A stretch of 64,000 nucleotides of DNA from an uncultured Bacteroidales bacterium (GTDB lineage: Bacteria; Bacteroidota; Bacteroidia; Bacteroidales; P3): NCBI GenBank assembly GCA_900316055.1, contig ONBK01000001.1, positions 248,001 to 312,000 on the forward strand. The letters are read 5' to 3'. Below the pieces are notes generated by a model. It did no database searches and was not told where the DNA came from. It saw only the letters and a list, made by a program, of their open reading frames with translations. Positions 35,514-44,328 of this stretch are shown piece after piece. Both the position numbers and the translations under genes were made by a program. Every line of letters begins with the position of its first letter. The stretch's first letter is position 1.

Positions 35514-36320
35514 ATGATTACATTGGATCAGCTTCAGGCTGGCATCGTCATCCCCATCGACAAACCCCGCCAATGGACTTCCTTCCAGGCGGTAAACAAA
35601 ATCAAGGCCGTAGTGCGAAACACCTACGGCCTTAAAAAAATCAAGATAGGACATGCCGGCACCCTCGACCCGCTGGCCACCGGACTCCTCCTCGTCTGCA
35701 TCGGCAAAGCCACCAAGACCATCCCGCAGCTGCAGGACGGCGACAAAATCTACACCGGCACCATGGTCCTTGGTGCCACCACTCCCTGCTACGATCTCGA
35801 GCGGCCCATCGACCACTACTACCCCTACGAACATATCACCCCCGAACTCCTTGACGAGACCGTCCAACAGTTTACCGGCGCCATCCTTCAGGTACCTCCT
35901 ATGTTTAGCGCCGTGAAGATCGCTGGCCAGAGAGCCTATGAATATGCTCGTGTAGACGACCCCACTGCTACCATCTCACCCAAAGAGGTCTCCGTCTATC
36001 GTTTTGAAATCACTGATTTCAGAAAAAATCAGAATACTCAGAATATTCCAATTACACAGAATATTCCGGTTACTCAGATGATACCAACCAAAAACCTCTA
36101 CCAAAACCCTCTCGGCGAAGTGCCCCCTCACCTACCCCAAGCCGATTTCCGCATTCACTGCGGCAAAGGCACCTATATCCGCAGCCTGGCCCGCGACCTC
36201 GGCCTCGCCCTTGGCAGTGGAGCTTTTCTCTCCGCCCTTAGACGCGAAAAAGTAGGGAATTATTCCATTGACCAGGCTATCACACCTGATCAAATCCAAG
36301 AATATTTCAATCAGTTGTAA
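35514..36320 (+). CDS. truB: tRNA pseudouridine(55) synthase
   Basis: Makes pseudouridine 55 in the T-loop of tRNAs. The 268-residue protein has the catalytic Asp52 in GHAGTLDPLATGLL and the terminal GTYIRSLARDLG motif. It lacks a long PUA extension. Residues ~171-208 (KNQNTQNIPITQNIPVTQ...) are an in-frame Asn/Gln/Thr-rich insertion written by a repeated AGAATA(C/T)TC unit, placed just before the conserved ADFRIHCGKGTYIRS strand. Confidence 0.93.
   Translation: MITLDQLQAGIVIPIDKPRQWTSFQAVNKIKAVVRNTYGLKKIKIGHAGTLDPLATGLLLVCIGKATKTIPQLQDGDKIYTGTMVLGATTPCYDLERPIDHYYPYEHITPELLDETVQQFTGAILQVPPMFSAVKIAGQRAYEYARVDDPTATISPKEVSVYRFEITDFRKNQNTQNIPITQNIPVTQMIPTKNLYQNPLGEVPPHLPQADFRIHCGKGTYIRSLARDLGLALGSGAFLSALRREKVGNYSIDQAITPDQIQEYFNQL
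36019..36078. repeat. In-frame AGAATATTCC-type repeat inside truB
   Basis: Copies of CAGAATACT, CAGAATATTCCAATTAC, CAGAATATTCCGGTTAC encode QNTQNIPITQNIPVTQ. The unit resembles that inside lplA. Confidence 0.8.
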
Positions 36321-36326
36321 AAGAGA

Positions 36327-37349
36327 CTATGCCTCTGGATAGCCATCGGGGTTTTGGCTCTGCCAGTGCCAGCTGTCACGTACCATATCGTCGATACCGT
36401 AGTTAGCTTCCCAACCCAGTTCTGCTTTTGCTTTCGCAGGATTACAGTAACATGTGGCGATATCACCAGCACGGCGCGGCTTGATGCTGTAAGGTACGTC
36501 AACTCCGTTGACTCGGATAAAGGCCTTCACCATATCCAATACACTGTATCCATTTCCTGTTCCCACGTTGTAGATACCAATGCCACAGTTGCGCTCGATA
36601 GCCTGCAGGGCACAGACATGAGCATTGGCAAGGTCAACTACATGGATATAGTCGCGAACGCCAGTACCGTCGGGAGTATTATAGTCGTTACCAAAGACTC
36701 CTAATTCTTTACGTTTACCCACCGCCACCTGTGTGATATAGGGCATCAGGTTATTGGGGATACCATTAGGATTCTCGCCGATACGACCACTGGGATGAGC
36801 TCCCACGGGGTTGAAGTAGCGCAGCAACACCACATTCCATTCCGGGTCGGCTTTCTGGATATCCATCAGCACCTGCTCAAGCATCGATTTGGTCCAGCCA
36901 TAAGGATTGGTGCACTGACCCTTGGGACAGTTCTCCGTGATGGGGATCTCCTCTGGATCACCATAGACAGTGGCGCTGGAACTGAAGATAATGTTCTTGC
37001 AGCCGTTTTTGCGCATCACATCGACCAACACCAGCGTACCGCCGATATTGTTCTCATAGTACTCCCACGGTTTCTCTACACTCTCGCCCACAGCCTTGAG
37101 TCCTGCAAAATGGATACAAGCATCAAACCTATGCTCTGCGAAGACTTTCCCCAGACCTTCGCGGTCACGGATATCGACTTTGTAGAAAGGAATTTCTCGT
37201 ATGCCGATAATCTCAGCCACTCGTTTAAGGGCTTCAGGGTTACTATTGCTAAGGTTATCCAACACCACAGCGGTGTGGCCTGCCTTGTAAAGTTCTATCA
37301 ATGTGTGGGAGCCGATAAAACCGGCACCGCCGGTAACCAAGATATTCAT
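36327..37349 (-). CDS. galE: UDP-glucose 4-epimerase
   Basis: Interconverts UDP-glucose and UDP-galactose. The 340-residue SDR protein starts MNILVTGGAGFIGSHTLIEL (NAD-binding GxxGxxG), with SSSATVYGDP and the catalytic YxxxK in NPYGWTKSMLEQ. Full length. It is last in a minus-strand run after glnS and the M28 peptidase gene and converges on truB. Confidence 0.95.
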   Translation of the reverse strand: MNILVTGGAGFIGSHTLIELYKAGHTAVVLDNLSNSNPEALKRVAEIIGIREIPFYKVDIRDREGLGKVFAEHRFDACIHFAGLKAVGESVEKPWEYYENNIGGTLVLVDVMRKNGCKNIIFSSSATVYGDPEEIPITENCPKGQCTNPYGWTKSMLEQVLMDIQKADPEWNVVLLRYFNPVGAHPSGRIGENPNGIPNNLMPYITQVAVGKRKELGVFGNDYNTPDGTGVRDYIHVVDLANAHVCALQAIERNCGIGIYNVGTGNGYSVLDMVKAFIRVNGVDVPYSIKPRRAGDIATCYCNPAKAKAELGWEANYGIDDMVRDSWHWQSQNPDGYPEA

Positions 37350-37359
37350 ATTGTTCTGT

Positions 37360-38253
37360 TTATTTTGGCTGTTCTAACTGTTCAAGAAAAGTTCTAATTA
37401 GGGTCATAAAACCATTGTAATTGCGCAATCCACAACCTTCGCAGGTATCTAAGGGACTATGATAGCCACCGAAAGGACCGCCGAGGGTATAGATGAAAAT
37501 TGCCGGACATTGCTGACTGAGGAACCAGTGGTCACTGTTAGCTGCATTGTCGCGACGGCCAATCTTAGCTGCATAATGGCTATTATCATTGATTTTCTCC
37601 AAGAGATCTACAAAAATCTTGGTCTCAGGAGCATTGGCGTTGACAACCATAAAGCCCTCGTCGCCGCCACAAAAGAGGTCGATATTGACTGCCAATTTCA
37701 CCTTGCCCATATCAATGAGCGGATGATTGGAGAAATGTCTGCTTCCAATAAGGCCACTCTCTTCACCACCGAAAAACAAAAAGGCATAGGAGTATCGGCT
37801 TCGTTGCAAACTGAGCATCCGTGCCAAATCCATTACCGCAGCGGTGCCACTGGCATTGTCGTGGGCACCATAAAATATGGTGTCTCCATGCATGCCCAGA
37901 TGCTCATAATGTGCCGTGAAGACAATCATCGAGTCCGTCTCGCCTGGAATATATCCACAAACGTTCTGCGAGCGGTAACCAACTTTCACAATGGGAGGCC
38001 GCACAGTAGTATTAGGAAAGCGGAAGTACTGGAAATAATCCTCCGCCAACGGCTTCACACCAAGCGTTCGAAGTTCCTGACGCAGATAAGCCGCAGCAAT
38101 GGAGTCCCCCCTATGCTGCATTCCTCGCCCAAACATCTCCGGGGCCGAAAGGTCACGTATCAACCTCCGCACATACGTGCTGTCTTGTCCCATCGTCGAC
38201 AACGAAGCAAACAACGGGAATAGTAGCAGGAAATACCGTACCTTTCGAACCAT
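37360..38253 (-). CDS. Exported M28 family zinc peptidase
   Basis: A 297-residue aminopeptidase-type protein with signal peptide (FLLLFPLFASLSTMGQ). Metal-ligand blocks of the M28 family appear in order: TAHYEHLG, GAHDNASGTAAVMDLAR, GGEESGLIGSRHF, NIDLFCGG and a C-terminal GGYHSPLDTCEGC. Expected to trim peptides in the periplasm. It starts 5 bp after glnS; the gap to galE carries a short GTTCTAA-type repeat. Confidence 0.87.
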   Translation of the reverse strand: MVRKVRYFLLLFPLFASLSTMGQDSTYVRRLIRDLSAPEMFGRGMQHRGDSIAAAYLRQELRTLGVKPLAEDYFQYFRFPNTTVRPPIVKVGYRSQNVCGYIPGETDSMIVFTAHYEHLGMHGDTIFYGAHDNASGTAAVMDLARMLSLQRSRYSYAFLFFGGEESGLIGSRHFSNHPLIDMGKVKLAVNIDLFCGGDEGFMVVNANAPETKIFVDLLEKINDNSHYAAKIGRRDNAANSDHWFLSQQCPAIFIYTLGGPFGGYHSPLDTCEGCGLRNYNGFMTLIRTFLEQLEQPK

Positions 38254-38258
38254 CTATT

Positions 38259-39953
38259 TTACTTGATTTTTGCCCAACTGTCTTTTAACGTACAGGTCCG
38301 GTTAAAAACGAGATGCTCCGGTGTCGAGTCGCGGTCGGTGCAGAAATAACCCATGCGCTCAAACTGGTAACGCACAATTCCATCATTCCACTTTCCACTT
38401 TCCACTTTCCACTCAGCGAGTGCCTGCTCACATTTAGCGGTGACAACACGAAGACTGTTTGGGTTGAGGTTCTCGAGGAAGGTGTGGCCTTCCTCGACAT
38501 CATCGGGAGCCTCGACGGCGAAGAGGCGGTCGAAGAGGCGCACCTCAGCGTCGATGGCATGCTTGGCGCTGACCCAGTGAATAGTACCCTTCACCTTGCG
38601 CCCGTCGGGGGCATCGCCGCCACGTGTGGCGGGGTCATAGGTGCAGTGGATGCAAGTGATATTACCTTCGGCATCTTTCTCTACACTCTGTGCGGTGACA
38701 AAGTAGGCATAGCGCAGACGCACCTCCTGTCCAATAGCCATGCGGAAATATTTCTTGGGAGCCACCTCCATAAAGTCTTCACGCTCGATATAGAGCTCGC
38801 GACTGAAAGGCACCTGACGTGTACCATCAGCCTCGTTCTCGGGATTGTTCACGGCCGTCAGCATCTCAGTCTGTCCTTCTGGATAGTTATCGATGATTAC
38901 TTTCACAGGATCGAGGACGGCCATGCGACGCTGTGCCACCTTGTTGAGATGCTCGCGGAGCGAGAATTCAAGCAGGCCGTAGTCGATGATATTGTCGCGC
39001 TTAGCCACACCGATGCGGTCGCAAAAAGCCTTGATGCTCTCGGGCGTGTAGCCACGACGGCGGAAGCCACAGATGGTCGGCATACGGGGATCGTCCCAGC
39101 CACTGACATAGTTTTCCTTCACCAACTGAAGCAACTTGCGCTTGCTCATCACCGTATAGTTGATGTTCAGGCGGGCGAACTCGTACTGGTGACTCGGCCA
39201 AATGCCCAGCTGCTCAATGAACCAGTCGTAAAGTGGACGATGGATATCGAACTCCAGCGTGCAGATACTATGAGTGATATGCTCGATGGAATCGCTCTGA
39301 CCGTGGGCATAGTCGTACATCGGGTAGATACACCACTTGTCGCCCGTGCGGTGGTGATGGGCATGGAGGATGCGGTACATGATGGGGTCACGGAACATCA
39401 TGTTGGGGTGTGCCATATCTATCTTGGCGCGCAGCACCTTACTGCCATCGGGGAACTCACCGGCACGCATGCGGCGGAACAAATCGAGGTTCTCCTCGAC
39501 GCTACGGTCGCGATAGGGACTGTTCTTGCCTGGGGTGGTCACGGTACCGCGGCCCTCTCGAATCTCGTCGAGGGTCTGGTCGTCGACATAGGCAAGCCCT
39601 TTCTGAATCAGTACCTCGGCCCACTCGTAAAGCTGTTCAAAATAGTCAGATGCATAATGCTTCTCCGACCAATCGAAGCCCAGCCAGTGGATATCCTCTT
39701 GAATAGAGTCTACATATTCTGTATCTTCCTTCACAGGATTGGTGTCGTCAAAACGCAGGTTGGTCTTGCCACCATACTTCTTTGCCAGTCCGAAATTAAT
39801 GCAGATCGACTTGGCATGGCCGATGTGCAGGTAGCCGTTGGGTTCCGGCGGGAAACGGGTCTGGATAGCGCTATAGGTGCCATCCTTCAATCCCTGTTCA
39901 ATAATCTCTTCAAGAAAATTCAGTTGCTTCTCTGCGGCGTTATTCTCTTCCAT
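38259..39953 (-). CDS. glnS: Glutamine--tRNA ligase
   Basis: Class I synthetase, 564 residues. The HIGH motif appears as [15 protein letters not shown] and the KMSKS equivalent as VMSKRKL; the C-terminal anticodon-binding beta-barrels follow. Residues ~515-522 (WKVESGKW) are an in-frame insertion from a TTTCCAC heptamer array, in the last quarter of the protein before [14 protein letters not shown] -7 box precedes the gene. Confidence 0.95.
   Translation of the reverse strand: MEENNAAEKQLNFLEEIIEQGLKDGTYSAIQTRFPPEPNGYLHIGHAKSICINFGLAKKYGGKTNLRFDDTNPVKEDTEYVDSIQEDIHWLGFDWSEKHYASDYFEQLYEWAEVLIQKGLAYVDDQTLDEIREGRGTVTTPGKNSPYRDRSVEENLDLFRRMRAGEFPDGSKVLRAKIDMAHPNMMFRDPIMYRILHAHHHRTGDKWCIYPMYDYAHGQSDSIEHITHSICTLEFDIHRPLYDWFIEQLGIWPSHQYEFARLNINYTVMSKRKLLQLVKENYVSGWDDPRMPTICGFRRRGYTPESIKAFCDRIGVAKRDNIIDYGLLEFSLREHLNKVAQRRMAVLDPVKVIIDNYPEGQTEMLTAVNNPENEADGTRQVPFSRELYIEREDFMEVAPKKYFRMAIGQEVRLRYAYFVTAQSVEKDAEGNITCIHCTYDPATRGGDAPDGRKVKGTIHWVSAKHAIDAEVRLFDRLFAVEAPDDVEEGHTFLENLNPNSLRVVTAKCEQALAEWKVESGKWNDGIVRYQFERMGYFCTDRDSTPEHLVFNRTCTLKDSWAKIK
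38386..38413. repeat. TTTCCAC heptamer array inside glnS
   Basis: Four tandem copies of TTCCACT, read on the minus strand as KVESGKW. Confidence 0.92.
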
Positions 39954-40006
39954 AATGACTTGATATATATATTATTTTATATTGTAAACATTTGTATAAA
40001 CAAACA

Positions 40007-40015
40007 GCAAAAATA
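40007..40015 (-). promoter_or_regulatory. -7 box of glnS
   Basis: TATTTTTGC on the minus strand, 54 bp before the glnS start. Confidence 0.65.
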
Positions 40016-40057
40016 CGAAAAAAAATGCATTATACGGGAAGAATAGATTATTTTTTG

Positions 40058-40066
40058 TATTTTTGC
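40058..40066 (+). promoter_or_regulatory. -7 box of the lipoprotein gene at 40101
   Basis: TATTTTTGC, 34 bp upstream of the ATG. Confidence 0.7.
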
Positions 40067-40100
40067 ACTTTCATTTTGAATCAAAAAAACAACAAATACC

Positions 40101-40700
40101 ATGAAAAAGATAGCTTTAGCCATTCTGCTCGCCGGTAGCCTCGCCTTCACCTCTTGCGACCTCCTGACCTCACTCACCTCCCAGGTCACCAGCATCGCCA
40201 ATCTGGTCAACTGCGAGTTCAACCTCAAGAATGTCAACAATGTCTCCGTCGCCGGTGTAAACGTAAAGAACCTCACCTCAGGCGACCTCTCCGCCACCGA
40301 TGTGGTGAAACTTGTGGCTGCCTACCAGAGCAAAAAAGTGCCCCTGAGCATGGATATCAATATCAACGTGAAGAACCCCACTGAGCACAAGGCCTCCTTG
40401 ACAGCTATGGACTGGATTCTTGCCCTCGACGGCACCGACGTGGCCAATGGTGCCAGCAGCCGTACCTATACCATCAAATCCAACACCACTACTACAGTAC
40501 CCTTGGGTGTCAACACCGACCTCGGCCAACTATTCTCCTCCAAAGGTCTGGATGCCTTGAAAAACTTTGCTTCCAGCTTCACCAACGATGGCACCTCCTC
40601 AAAAATTGGTCTCCGCATCCGCCCCAGTCTCTCCGTCGGCAGCTCCCAGGTTCCCTTCCCCAACTACATCAAGCTGGAGAAGAAGACGGGCAAGAGTTGA
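40101..40700 (+). CDS. Lipoprotein of unknown function, possibly LEA14-like
   Basis: A 199-residue lipoprotein (LAGSLAFTSC lipobox). The mature part has the strand pattern of a LEA14/WHy-type immunoglobulin-like domain (CEFNLKNVNNVSVAGVNV, VPLSMDININVKNPTEHKASLTAMDWILALDG, TTVPLGVNTDL), known for proteins that bind outside the cell or in the periplasm. The assignment is from pattern only. It has its own promoter and is followed by a repeat element and a terminator. Confidence 0.75.
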   Translation: MKKIALAILLAGSLAFTSCDLLTSLTSQVTSIANLVNCEFNLKNVNNVSVAGVNVKNLTSGDLSATDVVKLVAAYQSKKVPLSMDININVKNPTEHKASLTAMDWILALDGTDVANGASSRTYTIKSNTTTTVPLGVNTDLGQLFSSKGLDALKNFASSFTNDGTSSKIGLRIRPSLSVGSSQVPFPNYIKLEKKTGKS

Positions 40701-40750
40701 TGGACTGGTTTCCCCGCCTGCAGCGAAGATCTTGGAAATCCTGGAAATCA

Positions 40751-40832
40751 AGCTCAATCAGACAGCAGGAAAGTTCAATCAGAACTAAAAGAACTATCAG
40801 ATTTTCTTTTTGTTCTTTTGGTTCTGATTGAG
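40751..40832. repeat. Inverted TCAATCAGAACTAAAAGAAC element
   Basis: Arms 40775-40801 and 40805-40831 are near-perfect inverses (TCAATCAGAAC... / ...GTTCTGATTGA); an extra CTCAATCAGA copy lies upstream. Part of the same family as 19349 and 44276. Confidence 0.85.
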
Positions 40833-40845
40833 AGGAAAAAGAAGG

Positions 40846-40874
40846 TATCGGGGCGAGGCTCCGATATTTTTTTT
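40846..40874 (+). terminator. Terminator before the ECF sigma operon
   Basis: TATCGGGG / CTCCGATA stem (one G-U type mismatch) followed by eight T. Confidence 0.75.
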
Positions 40875-40922
40875 GTGCCCCGATGTTGTGATTGGCGTTG
40901 TCGCAGCGTCTAATATAGCGTA

Positions 40923-41393
40923 ATGGAAACAGACGAAGAAATATTCAAAGCGTTGGTGCGCCGGAACAGAGACCTGATCTGGCGCGTGTGCAGCAGCTAC
41001 CGGCTGAGCGCGGCGTGGACCACGGAGGACGCCTTCCACGAAGTGCTGTGCGACCTGTGGCGCGGGATGGGGACCTTCGACGGCCGCAGCGAGGAGCGCA
41101 CATGGGTGTTCCGCGTGGCCACCAACACGATGATTTCGCTCTCGCGGAAGACCTCCAACCAGCCGACGGCGCCACCGCCCGAACGATACGACCCGGGCTA
41201 CCGCGACGACGACTTCCGCGACCTGGTGACGCTCATCGAGGCCACCCCCGAACCCGACCGCACCATCGTCAAGGCACACGCACAAGGGTTTGGATACAAG
41301 GAGATTGCCGACATCACCGGCCTCACGGTGGCGGCGGTGAGCATGCGGCTTACGCGCGCATTGCGGAAATTGAGAAAACAATATAACCAATAA
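40923..41393 (+). CDS. ECF sigma-70 factor
   Basis: A 156-residue extracytoplasmic-function sigma factor. Region 2 (ALVRRNRDLIWRVCSSYRLSAAWTTEDAFHEVLCDLW) and region 4 HTH (GFGYKEIADITGLTVAAVSMRLTRALRKL) are clear. It is the first gene of a four-gene operon whose next product is an anti-sigma-like membrane protein. Confidence 0.9.
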   Translation: METDEEIFKALVRRNRDLIWRVCSSYRLSAAWTTEDAFHEVLCDLWRGMGTFDGRSEERTWVFRVATNTMISLSRKTSNQPTAPPPERYDPGYRDDDFRDLVTLIEATPEPDRTIVKAHAQGFGYKEIADITGLTVAAVSMRLTRALRKLRKQYNQ

Positions 41394-41397
41394 TATT

Positions 41398-41739
41398 ATG
41401 CGAGATTTCAAACAACAAATGGAACGATACGGCGACGAGATGAAGAGCGCCCGTTGCCCCCTGAGCGATGCGGAGCTGGATCGGGAGATACGCAGCGTGG
41501 TATGGAATACTCAAACGGACGACAATCAAACGGTCATGCCGCGTCGACGCAGTCATTGGCTGTGGCCTTCGGTGGCGGCTGCCGCCTGCCTAGCCTTGCT
41601 CGTCCCGCTGAGCCTGCCGGCACGGGGCGCCGAGGGCATTGCCCGCGTCAATGTCAATGGCGAGCACCTCTATTTCGTCTGTAACAACGGCTGCTCAGCC
41701 GAAGGCACCTTGGAAACCTTTAAAACCATGATAAGATGA
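41398..41739 (+). CDS. Putative anti-sigma factor, single-pass membrane protein
   Basis: A 113-residue protein with a cytoplasmic acidic N-terminus (QMERYGDEMKSARCPLSDAELDREI), one membrane helix (WPSVAAAACLALLVPLSL) and a short periplasmic tail with a CNNGC motif. Position directly after the ECF sigma gene and this topology suggest an anti-sigma factor; no ZAS or FecR domain is recognisable. Confidence 0.7.
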   Translation: MRDFKQQMERYGDEMKSARCPLSDAELDREIRSVVWNTQTDDNQTVMPRRRSHWLWPSVAAAACLALLVPLSLPARGAEGIARVNVNGEHLYFVCNNGCSAEGTLETFKTMIR

Positions 41740-42368
41740 AACGACTGTTATTGCCACTCATTATCTTATTGTTAGCAGCTTGCCAACGCGAGGCCGAAAT
41801 GCCCGAGGCCACCTCGGCGGCCAAAGAGGTCTACATGCAATATGCCGACCGCAAGGACCTCACCGTGGCCATGATCGGCGACTACCAGGGCTACAATGCC
41901 GTCATGCTGCAGGCGCAGGATGCCGAAGACTGGCTGCGGCTCTGCGAGGAGTTCGGCGTCGGCAAAAGGGTGGATGCCACTGCGTTGGACAGCACACGGG
42001 TATCGAGCCTGACAATAGGCAAAGCGCGCAGCGTCGACGGAGACAACCTACAGGCCCTGAAAGACTTGCTTGGGGACGACAGCGTCATGCTCGGGAACAT
42101 TCTGTCAAACACGCCTGTGAACGTGCGGATAGACACCGCTTTTTCCATCACACACCGCGAGCACTGGAATCATGGAGTTCTGGTGGACTCCTCAACCTCG
42201 ACGGCTGCCGGCAATCCTCAAAAGGAGGTGGACTTAATGCAACGTGCCATCGTACATGGTCACAATGGCTATATTGTGCGCGACGACAGCGACATGCTCA
42301 CACTCTGGCTTTTCTTCTATAGCACCGAAGACGAAAAAAATCAAATACTTAACACTACGGTACAATGA
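41736..42368 (+). CDS. Lipoprotein of unknown function in the ECF operon
   Basis: A 210-residue lipoprotein (LIILLLAACQ lipobox). The body mixes helices and strands without a known motif (VAMIGDYQGYNAVMLQAQDAEDWLRLC). The start overlaps the upstream stop (ATGA), so it is translated with the anti-sigma-like gene. Confidence 0.7.
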   Translation: MKRLLLPLIILLLAACQREAEMPEATSAAKEVYMQYADRKDLTVAMIGDYQGYNAVMLQAQDAEDWLRLCEEFGVGKRVDATALDSTRVSSLTIGKARSVDGDNLQALKDLLGDDSVMLGNILSNTPVNVRIDTAFSITHREHWNHGVLVDSSTSTAAGNPQKEVDLMQRAIVHGHNGYIVRDDSDMLTLWLFFYSTEDEKNQILNTTVQ

Positions 42369-43132
42369 AACAATTTGCATTCTTTACAGCGGCTTTCTTG
42401 CTCCTCGCAGCCTGCACCAAAGAGAAGCCGTCACCGACACCACAGGCCGAGCCTACGCCCATGACCTCATTGGCTGGCACCACGTGGGTGGGGACCTATG
42501 ATGACAACTACCAAGACTTCCCTGCCACCCTCACTTGGACTCTCGACCTCCTCACTGACAGCACCGGCACCCTCCACTTCGGCCTGGTGATTGCCGCCCA
42601 TCCACAACCTTCATTGGACAATGTCTTCACCTATACCTTCGACGGTACGAACGGAACCCTGTATAGCGACAACATGTCGGAGCCGGGCCACTTCGTGTAT
42701 GATTCCACCATGCGCACCATCACGATGACCTTACAGATAGGCGACGGGAACGTCACCCTTGGCGGCGAGACAGAGTTTCATCCGCAAGGTGAAACGCACG
42801 ATGCCTTCCCCGTCAACACCTCGTGGGAGGCCGAGCAGCAGTTGCCGTCGGGCGACACGCTGATGCCTGTCAAATGGGGCTTGGACTTCTGGGAGTATGG
42901 TTGGGGCGGACAGGTGAACTACTGCGCCGCAGGCACCTGCAGCGGCACCTCGTTCCTCTGGCAATACAACAGCACATTGCATACCGGTCTTATCAACATC
43001 AACGGAACACAATGCCCATTCTCTTACGATCCCGCTACCGGAATTCTCACATTAAACTACAGCACAACAATATATGGCACCGCAATCACCATCGGTGGCA
43101 CACTAACATTCCATAGTAAGCCTGAAGAATAG
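42365..43132 (+). CDS. Lipocalin-like lipoprotein of the ECF operon
   Basis: A 255-residue lipoprotein (FLLLAACTKEK). Two repeated blocks begin with SLAGTTWVGTYDDNYQ and FPVNTSWEAEQQLPSGD and continue as short beta strands (TLYSDNMSEPGHFVYDSTMRTITMTLQIGDG; ILTLNYSTTIYGTAITIGGTLTF), a layout common in Bacteroidales lipocalin-like proteins. It is coupled to the previous gene by ATGA, and its end overlaps the convergent amidohydrolase gene by 30 bp. Confidence 0.72.
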   Translation: MKQFAFFTAAFLLLAACTKEKPSPTPQAEPTPMTSLAGTTWVGTYDDNYQDFPATLTWTLDLLTDSTGTLHFGLVIAAHPQPSLDNVFTYTFDGTNGTLYSDNMSEPGHFVYDSTMRTITMTLQIGDGNVTLGGETEFHPQGETHDAFPVNTSWEAEQQLPSGDTLMPVKWGLDFWEYGWGGQVNYCAAGTCSGTSFLWQYNSTLHTGLININGTQCPFSYDPATGILTLNYSTTIYGTAITIGGTLTFHSKPEE

Positions 43133-44263
43133 CTGGGCGGCAGGCTCGATGAGGTCGTCGGGGAAGTCGTAGTCAGGGTGGTGCAGTTCGGCGTGATTCT
43201 CGCCGCTGCCGATGCCGAACATGGCGCCCTTGAACTCAAGGAGATATTCGGCAAAGTCCTCGCTCCAACGGTTGGGAGCTTCCTGATACTGAATGTTTAG
43301 CGGCAATTCTTTTGCCGCTTTTTCTATGGCTTTCACACTGTCGGGGTGGTTCTCCGTGGCGCGGAAGGGTTCCACTAAGGAGCGACTGACTTTCAAACCA
43401 TAACGGGCAGACACCTCATCTACTACTTGGTTGGCTTCTGAGAGCATTTTTTCCATCTCGTCGTTGGTGAAGGCTCTGAGGGTGAACATCACCTCGCCGT
43501 GCCCCGCCGAGGTGCCGAAGGCCGGCTGCCCGACGCGGACACATATCAAAGTGCATTGTCGAAACCCGGCCTCACCCCCAACCCCTCTCCGCTCGAAGAG
43601 GGGAGTAGATACTCCCGAATGTAAACACATTCCACACCCCTCTCCACTTGGAGAGGGATCGGGGGTGAGGCCGCCGTTAAACCGTTGTATTATCTCTGCA
43701 ATAGCCATCCCTGGGTTGATGCCCATCTCGGGTGTCGAGGCGTGCGTCTCGCGGCCGTCGAGGCGGTAGACAACGCCCGTCGAGGCGGCGGCAAATGTCC
43801 TAGGACAGAGGACTACGGTACCTAACGGATAGCCCGGGAGGTTGTGCAAGGCATAGAAAGACTGTATGTTATACTGCTGGAGAATGCCTGTGTCGAGCAC
43901 AGCACGCGAGCCGGTACCCGTCTCCTCGGCAGGCTGCCAGAGGAGAAGAATGTTGACACGTTGATACGTTGATACGTGCTCGTCGATTAATTCGGCGAGA
44001 CGTAGTAATATGGTCGTGTGTCCGTCGTGACCGCAGCGGTGGCCGATAGGCAGGGCATCGTTGTCGGCACGGAAAGCAACGGTAGGAGCCTGCGGATCCT
44101 TGCCCCAGACGGCGATGACGCCATAGCCGCCCACATGGGTGTACACCTTGTCGGGATGCAATCCCTGTAGATGATTCACTATTGTATCGTGTGCAAACTG
44201 CTCGTTGCCTGCGGTCTGCGGGTGTTCGTGGAGAGTCCTCCTTATTTCTTTATAATCAATCAT
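43103..44263 (-). CDS. M20 family amidohydrolase
   Basis: Metal-dependent aminoacylase/amidohydrolase of the HipO/carboxypeptidase type, 386 residues. Metal ligands are visible in GHRCGHDGH (Cys77, His79), the EE pair in QPAEETGTGS and His174 in ETHAS, with ENHAELHHPDYDF near the end. Residues ~198-235 (GGLTPDPSPSGEGCGM ... RRGVGGEAGF) are an in-frame insertion encoded by a ~105-bp inverted-repeat element, between a helix of the dimerisation domain and the next strand. Confidence 0.88.
   Translation of the reverse strand: MIDYKEIRRTLHEHPQTAGNEQFAHDTIVNHLQGLHPDKVYTHVGGYGVIAVWGKDPQAPTVAFRADNDALPIGHRCGHDGHTTILLRLAELIDEHVSTYQRVNILLLWQPAEETGTGSRAVLDTGILQQYNIQSFYALHNLPGYPLGTVVLCPRTFAAASTGVVYRLDGRETHASTPEMGINPGMAIAEIIQRFNGGLTPDPSPSGEGCGMCLHSGVSTPLFERRGVGGEAGFRQCTLICVRVGQPAFGTSAGHGEVMFTLRAFTNDEMEKMLSEANQVVDEVSARYGLKVSRSLVEPFRATENHPDSVKAIEKAAKELPLNIQYQEAPNRWSEDFAEYLLEFKGAMFGIGSGENHAELHHPDYDFPDDLIEPAAQLFFRLTMEC
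43568..43672. repeat. 105-bp element with 12-bp terminal inverted repeats, inside the M20 gene
   Basis: Ends are GGCCTCACCCCC and GGGGGTGAGGCC (perfect inverses). Inside are two hairpins of the form CCCCTCTCC...GGAGAGGGG. The element is open on both strands in the frame used. No transposase or target duplication is evident. Confidence 0.9.
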
Positions 44264-44275
44264 ATTATATTATTT

Positions 44276-44328
44276 CTCAATCAGAACTATCAGAACCTTT
44301 TCTTTTAGTTCTTTTCGTTCTGATTGAG
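44276..44328. repeat. Inverted CTCAATCAGAAC element at the murD end
   Basis: CTCAATCAGAACTATCAGAACC and GTTCTGATTGAG arms; the right arm encodes the murD C-terminus LNQNEKN. Confidence 0.85.

Noticed and set aside
38313-40046. 577-codon open frame antisense to glnS
   Set aside because: Shadow frame of glnS.
43568-43672. Insertion sequence
   Set aside because: No transposase, only 105 bp, no visible target duplication; kept as a MITE-like repeat.
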